From: Pseudothermotoga sp.
Lineage (GTDB): Bacteria; Thermotogota; Thermotogae; Thermotogales; DSM-5069
Assembly (NCBI GenBank): GCA_028276125.1
Contig: JAPYWY010000114.1
Location: forward strand, 1-5,774
DNA length: 5,774 bases
Direction: 5' to 3'
This document shows positions 1-4,358 of the stretch, piece by piece. Position numbers and translations under genes: made by a program. The notes under the pieces were generated by a model, which saw nothing but the letters and a program-made list of their open reading frames with translations, was not told the DNA's origin and did no database searches. Each line of letters opens with the position of its first letter. The first letter of the stretch is position 1.

Positions 1-535
1 AGATGAAATCGGGTTTGACGGAATCGATTATTTCCATGAGAGCCCTCGTCTCAGGCGAGGGTTTGTCGTACTTCAAGGTTTTGTACTCTATGGGGAAGGA
101 CCACTCCACTTGCTCGTTTCCCGCGGGACGATAGTAGTTGTAGACGTACTTTCTGAAAGAGTAAGGTGTTTTGAACCAACCTTCGTTCAGCATCGCTCCG
201 TCGACGTCCGCCACCTTCACTATGTACCATGTGAAGTCCAAAAGCTTTCTCAACTCCTCGTTCCGTGCCAATTCCCAGGACAGATAGTCCAGCATGAGAC
301 TTCCCACAGGTTCGTTGGGATGTGGAAAGCCATAGAGCAAAGCGTTCTTCTTTCCATGCCCGATCTTGAGACAATAGATGGGCTGTCCTGAAGCAGACCG
401 ACCCACCTGTTTCATTTCGACGAGGTTTGGAAACTGCTTTGCCAACGCTTTCGAAGACTCATTCAGCTCCTCCACGGTCATGAACCCCGTGTAGTTCGGT
501 ACGTTCTCGATCACTTTCTCCAGAACACTCACCAT
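1..535 (-). CDS. M14-family zinc carboxypeptidase-like protein (partial, C-terminus off the left edge)
   Basis: Likely a cytoplasmic metallopeptidase that removes a C-terminal residue or hydrolyses a related amide bond. About 178 residues are visible. After an N-terminal region typical of the family (…VGRSASGQPIYCLKIG, residues 44-59) comes FPHPNEPVGS, where His72 and Glu75 fit the HxxE zinc pair of M14 enzymes. Further on are ADVDGAMLNEGWF and YRPAGNEQVEWSFP, the latter holding a candidate substrate-binding Arg. The visible part ends in KPDFI, just where the family normally continues to the third zinc ligand, a His; that residue is outside the window. There is no signal peptide or membrane segment. 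The gene follows the second ATPase gene by 9 bases, so it is probably co-translated with the importer and may act on its cargo. ATG at 535 is chosen, but GTG at 532 is equally credible from the Shine-Dalgarno spacing. The subfamily is not recognised; an AstE/AspA-like deacylase or an MpaA-like murein peptide amidase are alternatives. Confidence 0.85.
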   Translation of the reverse strand, partial: MVSVLEKVIENVPNYTGFMTVEELNESSKALAKQFPNLVEMKQVGRSASGQPIYCLKIGHGKKNALLYGFPHPNEPVGSLMLDYLSWELARNEELRKLLDFTWYIVKVADVDGAMLNEGWFKTPYSFRKYVYNYYRPAGNEQVEWSFPIEYKTLKYDKPSPETRALMEIIDSVKPDFI

Positions 536-538
536 GAA

Positions 539-546
539 CACCTCCT
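539..546 (-). promoter_or_regulatory. Ribosome binding site of the M14 peptidase gene
   Basis: AGGAGGTG is a near-perfect Shine-Dalgarno sequence. It begins inside the TAG stop of the preceding ATPase gene, which suggests translational coupling. The spacing from its last base is 3 nt to ATG (535) and 6 nt to GTG (532). The other genes in the operon have 5-7 nt by the same measure, so the GTG start cannot be ruled out. Confidence 0.75.
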
Positions 547-1501
547 ATGTTTTCAGATAGAGCCAACACGCCACTGAATGATTCGGTTCAATCTCGATCA
601 AAGGTGGCATCTGCTCGACGCACTTTTCAAAGCTGTACGGACATCTCGGTTCAAAAACACAACCTGAGCCAATCGCCGTCTCAACGCCCAACTTCTTAAC
701 ATTGATCTTCTCGCGCTTCTTGAATATCGAGGGAGAATAGCTCATCAAGACGCGTGTGTAAGGATGCAGAGGGGATTCCACGATGCGCTTCGCAGTCGAT
801 AGTTCCACCATTTTTCCAAGGTACAATACCATGATGTGGTCGCACACGTGTCCTGCGAGTGACAGATCGTGCGTGATGAACAAGACCGTGGTTCTTTCCC
901 TCTCGACCAGATCGAGCAACAAATTCACAACGCTCGCTCTGACCGATAGATCGAGCATAGAGACACATTCATCGGCCACCAAAAAAGTCGGCTTCAGCAA
1001 CATCGCACGTATTATGGAAATCCTCTGCAACTGACCTCCCGAGAGCTCGTGGGGATAGCGGTTCAGAAATGCATCGGGTGGTTCAAAGCCAGCATCCTTC
1101 ATGTATCCAAGTATTTTCTCTCTTCTTTCTGCGTCGTTGTCGCATATATGGTTTATCCTCATCGGTAACAACAGCGATTGTTCGATCCGAAGTCTCGGAT
1201 CGAAAGATTCGTAGGGATTTTGAAAGATGATCTGGATCTGTCTTCTGGTTTCTGGGTCCAACTTCAGCGTGCCACTCAGTTTCGAGCCTTTGAACGTTAT
1301 CTCTCCGGACGTTTCGCGTTCTAACCTGCTCAGGACGAGCCCCAGGGTCGTCTTTCCACAGCCACTCTCTCCTATCACACCAAAGATCTCACCGGGTACC
1401 ACGTCGAAAGAAACCCCGTCGAGCGCCTTGACTGAATAACGCTTCTTGATCAGACCGGCCGAGTAATACTTCTTCAGATTTTTGACGTTGAGCAGACTCA
1501 T
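545..1501 (-). CDS. Opp/Dpp-type ABC importer ATP-binding protein 2 (OppF-like)
   Basis: One of two cytoplasmic ATPases that power the importer. The protein has 318 residues, normal for OppF/DppF. Visible motifs in order: Walker A GESGCGKTT (44-52), Q-loop Gln94 in FQNPYESFDP, ABC signature LSGGQLQR (153-160), Walker B FLVADE (173-178) with catalytic Glu178, D-loop SMLD (181-184), and H-switch His211 in ITHDL. The C-terminal oligopeptide/dipeptide extension contains LHPYTRVLM and then Cys281, Cys287, Cys294 and Cys312 (C-x5-C-x6-C-x17-C), a pattern known to bind a 4Fe-4S cluster in relatives. The start is ATG at 1501, overlapping the upstream TGA as ATGA. The Shine-Dalgarno (GGGGG, 7 nt away) is weak, so translation probably depends on coupling. 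A longer reading from 1615 would run through the upstream ATPase gene and adds no family sequence. Oddity: the residue after the Walker B Glu is Cys (DECVSMLD) where Pro is usual. All catalytic motifs are intact. Confidence 0.96.
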   Translation of the reverse strand: MSLLNVKNLKKYYSAGLIKKRYSVKALDGVSFDVVPGEIFGVIGESGCGKTTLGLVLSRLERETSGEITFKGSKLSGTLKLDPETRRQIQIIFQNPYESFDPRLRIEQSLLLPMRINHICDNDAERREKILGYMKDAGFEPPDAFLNRYPHELSGGQLQRISIIRAMLLKPTFLVADECVSMLDLSVRASVVNLLLDLVERERTTVLFITHDLSLAGHVCDHIMVLYLGKMVELSTAKRIVESPLHPYTRVLMSYSPSIFKKREKINVKKLGVETAIGSGCVFEPRCPYSFEKCVEQMPPLIEIEPNHSVACWLYLKT

Positions 1502-2466
1502 ATGCGAGCCCCCACTTTCAAACAAGCGACTCTTCGCCCATCGATTTCTTCTGTGCTTGGAACTGTCTTGAAACATTCTTCGGTCGCGATGGGACATCTC
1601 GGCGCGAAGACACATTGATGAACGGGCTGTGACAGATCGGGCAGATTCCCAGGTATGCCGGACAACTTTTTCTTTTCTTGTGCGAAATCCGGCAGAGATC
1701 TCACCAACCCTTGCGTGTACGGATGGAGTGGCTGTTGGAGGATCTGCTCGGTCGTTCCGTGTTCGACCAACCTGCCGGCGTACATGACAACGATCTCATC
1801 GCAGAGCTCAGACACGACACCGAGATCGTGCGAGATCACCAAGCCTGTCAAGGAAAGGCTCTTCACCAGAGATTTGATCTCCTCGATGATCTGTCCTTGC
1901 GTCACAACATCGAGAGCCGTCGTGGCTTCGTCGAAGATGATGAACTTTGGATGGTTCAGAAGAGCCAAGGCTATCATTATCCTCTGCATCATTCCCCCAG
2001 ACAGTTGATGTGGATACGCCTTGAGAACTCGTTCAGGAAGATTCACCATCCGAAGGAGTTGTTTCAACCTGTCGATGATCTCTTCCTCGGTGAGATTGGG
2101 ATTGTGGGCCTTCATCGCATCGGCCAACTGGTTTCCAACCTTGTGTACCGGGCTCAAGGCGTTCAGGGATTTCTGAAAGACCATCGAGAACTCCTTCCAA
2201 CGTATCTTTCTCATATCTTCTTCGCCCAAGGAGAGAACGTCGTATCCGAGAAGTTCTATTCTTCCACTGACAACCATCGCGTTGGTGGGAAGCAAACGGA
2301 TGATGGTGTGAGCCAGCGTGCTCTTTCCTGAACCGGACTCTCCCACAATGCCCACGAAGTCTCCCTCTTCGACTTTGAAACTCACGTCTTCGACCGCACG
2401 TATCACTTTCTTGTTGATTCTGTAGTGTACACTGAGATCTTGCACGTCCAGCACGATGTTCTTCAC
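1498..2466 (-). CDS. Opp/Dpp-type ABC importer ATP-binding protein 1 (OppD-like)
   Basis: Partner ATPase of the importer, acting on the cytoplasmic face of the permease pair. The protein has 322 residues, normal for OppD/DppD. It shows Walker A GESGSGKST (42-50), Q-loop Gln98 in MVFQKSLNALSP, signature LSGGMMQR (155-162), Walker B FIIFDE (175-180) with catalytic Glu180, D-loop TALD (183-186), and His213 in ISHDL. QKSLNALSP and TTALDVVTQ mark it as the D rather than the F type. The C-terminal extension has LHPYTQGL, a GIPGNLPDL segment, and Cys285, Cys291, Cys298 and Cys315 (C-x5-C-x6-C-x16-C), a probable 4Fe-4S site. The start is GTG at 2466, overlapping the permease TGA as GTGA, with GAGGTGA 7 nt upstream. 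A longer reading from 2583 lies wholly inside the permease gene and its extra residues look like out-of-frame sequence. Oddity: Ala follows the Walker B Glu (DEATTALD) where Pro is commonest. Confidence 0.96.
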   Translation of the reverse strand: MKNIVLDVQDLSVHYRINKKVIRAVEDVSFKVEEGDFVGIVGESGSGKSTLAHTIIRLLPTNAMVVSGRIELLGYDVLSLGEEDMRKIRWKEFSMVFQKSLNALSPVHKVGNQLADAMKAHNPNLTEEEIIDRLKQLLRMVNLPERVLKAYPHQLSGGMMQRIMIALALLNHPKFIIFDEATTALDVVTQGQIIEEIKSLVKSLSLTGLVISHDLGVVSELCDEIVVMYAGRLVEHGTTEQILQQPLHPYTQGLVRSLPDFAQEKKKLSGIPGNLPDLSQPVHQCVFAPRCPIATEECFKTVPSTEEIDGRRVACLKVGARI

Positions 2467-3308
2467 TCGTTTCTCACCTCGCTGAGCTTGGGGTACAGCG
2501 CCTGCTGTAAACCATCGCCGATGAAGGAGAAGGTTACGACGGTTATCACCGTGAAGATCCCCGGGAACACGATGCTCCACCACGCGAACGACATGTAACT
2601 CCGTGCGTCGTTTATCATCTTGCCCCAGCTCACGACACTCGGATCACCCAAACCGAGGAAGCTCAGCGCAGCCTCGGTGAGTATCGCTCCACCTATCTGC
2701 ATCGCACTGTTGGCAACGACGGGGTACATGCCGTTGGGAATGATGTGTGTGAATATGATCCTCGTTGGGCTCTCACCGTTGGCCCTTGCGATCTTGACGA
2801 AGGCTTTCTCCTTTATGCTCATCGTTTGAGCCCTCATTATCCTCGCGTTCGACGGCCAGGTGGTCAAGCCTATCACGAGCATTATGTAGACTAAGTTCCG
2901 ACCAAAAACAGCCACTATGATTAAGATCAGGAAGAACACGGGGAACATCAGGAAAGAATCGATGATCTTGCTTATCACTTCGTCGAAAACGCCTCCGATG
3001 TATCCAGACAGCGCACCTATGACGATGCCTATGAGTGCTGAGAGGCCTGCGGCCACGAACCCCACCGTCAGTGATACCCTCGCACCGTGAACAACGCGCG
3101 AGAACACGTCTCGACCAAGGTGATCCGTTCCGAACGGATGTACCTTGCTCGGTGGACTGAGCATGTCGTGGGATATGTCGGTCGGTTTGTAGGGTGCTAT
3201 CACGGGTGCGAAGAGTGCCATGATCAACATTGTAAGGAACATGATTAGTCCAGCCAGTCCATACCTACTTGAGAGATATCTCTTGGCAAAGTCTGTTCTG
3301 AATCTCAA
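2463..3308 (-). CDS. Opp/Dpp-type ABC importer permease 2 (OppC/DppC-like)
   Basis: Second membrane subunit of the importer; it pairs with permease 1 to form the translocation channel. The protein has 281 residues, normal for the family. An N-terminal OppC_N-type segment with one helix (about 17-39) is followed by the hallmark HPFGTDHLGRDVFSR (57-71). Further helices lie at about 78-101, 117-136, 138-155, 193-215 and 243-265. The cytoplasmic EAA-like coupling loop is at about 166-193, with IARANGES at 173-180, and is followed by SFLGLGDPSVVSWG (216-229), also typical of DppC. The start is uncertain. GTG at 3317 lies inside the Shine-Dalgarno GAGGTG and GTG at 3314 directly abuts it. TTG at 3308 is spaced 6 nt from it, matching the other genes, so it is preferred; the difference is only three residues. 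The gap to permease 1 is 12 bases, and the end overlaps the ATPase 1 start by four bases. OppC versus DppC or a sugar-specific relative cannot be decided. Confidence 0.94.
   Translation of the reverse strand: MRFRTDFAKRYLSSRYGLAGLIMFLTMLIMALFAPVIAPYKPTDISHDMLSPPSKVHPFGTDHLGRDVFSRVVHGARVSLTVGFVAAGLSALIGIVIGALSGYIGGVFDEVISKIIDSFLMFPVFFLILIIVAVFGRNLVYIMLVIGLTTWPSNARIMRAQTMSIKEKAFVKIARANGESPTRIIFTHIIPNGMYPVVANSAMQIGGAILTEAALSFLGLGDPSVVSWGKMINDARSYMSFAWWSIVFPGIFTVITVVTFSFIGDGLQQALYPKLSEVRNE
2474..2480 (-). promoter_or_regulatory. Ribosome binding site that fixes the start of ATPase 1
   Basis: GAGGTGA matches the anti-Shine-Dalgarno sequence well and sits 7 nt before GTG at 2466. It lies within the last codons of the upstream permease gene. 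It supports the 322-residue protein over the in-frame extension reaching 2583. Confidence 0.8.
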
Positions 3309-3314
3309 AGGCAC

Positions 3315-3320
3315 CACCTC
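3315..3320 (-). promoter_or_regulatory. Ribosome binding site of permease 2, containing a decoy GTG
   Basis: GAGGTG lies directly after the TGA of permease 1. Its last three bases form an in-frame GTG (3317-3315) that is part of the ribosome site and so a poor start. The next GTG (3314) has no spacing; TTG at 3308 has a 6-nt spacer. Confidence 0.65.
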
Positions 3321-4298
3321 TCAGAGCAATCTGACCCTTGGGTCCAAGACGGCTATCACTATATCAGTCACGATCATGGCCACACTGATGAACACGGCCA
3401 TCAAAAAGTAGATGCTCAACAAGAGCTGGTAATCCCTTCTGAACACCGCATCCAGCAATAGCCTTCCCATGCCGGGCCAAGCGAAGACGATCTCGATCAG
3501 GGCAGCTCCGGTGATCGAGAAGCCCAACGTGATACCGAATATCGTGACTGCTGGAATGATCGAGTTCTTCATCACGTACTTTTTGAAAAGCTTGTCGTTC
3601 GGCAGACCCACAGCCGATAGAACTGTGACATAGTCTTCACGCAAGTTTTGAACTATGCTGGCCCTCGTGACCCTGTAGAAGACGGGAAGCTGTATCAACA
3701 ACAGTGTGAAGACTGGCAGGAAAAGATGGTGAAGATAGTCCAGAACCTTTCTGAAACCTTCGTAGGATGCCCTCATGTCGAACATGCCGGAGGTTGGAAA
3801 CCACCTGAGTTTCGATGCAAATACTAAGATCAGAATGAGACCTAACCAAAAAGATGGCATCGCGTAGAGTACGTAAGAGATCAACGAGAAGATGAGATCG
3901 CCAAACTTCTTTCTCAACCTGCTCGCGAGCACGGCGAGATAGGTTCCAAGGGTGAACGCGAGGACGCTCGCGGTGACGGTTATCGACAGAGTGGGAAAAA
4001 CCCTCGGTCCTATCAACTTCCACGAAGGTTGATCGTAAACATAGGAGAATCCCAGATCACCCTTCAAAAGGTTCGTCATGTACTTGAAGTACTGCACCAG
4101 GAGGGGTTTGTCCAAATTGTATTTCCTCTTTAAAGCTTCGATGATCTGCGGTGAAGGATTCTCGAGCCCCGTCATGATCGTTGCTGGATCACCCGGCGCA
4201 AGATGGATTATGAAGAAATTAATAGTTATGACCAGAACGATCAAAAGAACGGCGGAAAGGATCCTTCTGAACAGATATTTGGCGAACAGAACGTCCAT
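3321..4298 (-). CDS. Opp/Dpp-type ABC importer permease 1 (OppB/DppB-like)
   Basis: First membrane subunit of the importer. The protein has 325 residues with about six hydrophobic helices, near 11-33, 101-125, 136-160, 190-208, 247-272 and 292-316. Family marks are IHLAPGDPA (31-39) after helix 1, NLLKGDLGFSY (76-86), the YAMPSFWLGL stretch (145-154), and an EAA-like coupling loop at about 221-250 (REDYVTVLSAVGL followed by KKYVMKNSIIP). FAWPGMGRLL (272-281) and a C-terminal VLDPRVRL are also typical of OppB/DppB. The start is ATG at 4298, 5 nt after GAGGTGA. An in-frame GTG at 4307 would add three residues (MKL) but is embedded in that ribosome site. The gene follows the binding protein gene by about 60 bases and precedes permease 2 by 12. 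No mutation is apparent. Peptide versus oligosaccharide specificity cannot be read from this subunit. Confidence 0.95.
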   Translation of the reverse strand: MDVLFAKYLFRRILSAVLLIVLVITINFFIIHLAPGDPATIMTGLENPSPQIIEALKRKYNLDKPLLVQYFKYMTNLLKGDLGFSYVYDQPSWKLIGPRVFPTLSITVTASVLAFTLGTYLAVLASRLRKKFGDLIFSLISYVLYAMPSFWLGLILILVFASKLRWFPTSGMFDMRASYEGFRKVLDYLHHLFLPVFTLLLIQLPVFYRVTRASIVQNLREDYVTVLSAVGLPNDKLFKKYVMKNSIIPAVTIFGITLGFSITGAALIEIVFAWPGMGRLLLDAVFRRDYQLLLSIYFLMAVFISVAMIVTDIVIAVLDPRVRLL

Positions 4299-4303
4299 CA
4301 ACT

Positions 4304-4310
4304 TCACCTC
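4304..4310 (-). promoter_or_regulatory. Ribosome binding site that decides the start of permease 1
   Basis: GAGGTGA precedes ATG at 4298 by 5 nt. A GTG at 4307-4305 is in frame but forms part of the site itself, so a start there is unlikely although a longest-reading rule would choose it. Confidence 0.8.
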
Positions 4311-4320
4311 TTACAGGAAT

Positions 4321-4348
4321 GGGCCACCCCACAAAAGCAGGGTGGCCC
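4321..4348 (-). other. Intercistronic hairpin between binding protein and permease genes
   Basis: A perfect 9-bp inverted repeat, GGGCCACCC and GGGTGGCCC, is separated by 10 nt. In the transcript the loop can close further with two wobble pairs and one C-G pair, leaving a UUUU tetraloop. It starts 10 nt after the TGA of the binding-protein gene and ends 10 nt before the permease ribosome site. No U-run follows (the next bases are AUUCCUGUAA), so it is a poor rho-independent terminator. By analogy with malE-malF-type operons it probably protects the upstream message from 3' decay, or partly limits downstream expression, keeping the binding protein in excess. That role is inferred. Confidence 0.75.
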
Positions 4349-4358
4349 GGGAGGATTG

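Noticed and set aside
43..61. Small inverted repeat CCCTCG / CGAGGG with a 7-nt loop
   Set aside because: It lies inside the peptidase coding region, is only 6 bp long, and is explained by the codons of the PSPETRA segment.
51..374. A 107-codon minus-strand frame overlapping the peptidase gene
   Set aside because: It is a different frame of the same strand; the peptidase frame carries the HPNE motif and the ribosome site.
1502..1615. N-terminal extension of ATPase 2 to an upstream start
   Set aside because: The extra residues are the ATPase 1 coding sequence in another frame; ATG at 1501 gives the standard OppF N-terminus.
1678..2331. A 217-codon open frame on the plus strand opposite ATPase 1
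   Set aside because: Antisense to the Walker A and signature region of the ATPase; the translation shows no domain or plausible start context.
545..2466. The two ATPase genes as a recent tandem duplication
   Set aside because: They are the normal D and F paralogues of this transporter class, well diverged, with different Q-loop and D-loop sequences.
2467..2583. N-terminal extension of ATPase 1 to an upstream start
   Set aside because: The extra 39 residues are out-of-frame reading of the permease 2 gene; GTG at 2466 has a good ribosome site and the normal OppD N-terminus.
4321..4348. The hairpin as a rho-independent terminator
   Set aside because: No U-run follows the stem on the minus strand and the operon plainly continues. 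Read on the plus strand it is also not followed by a T-run.
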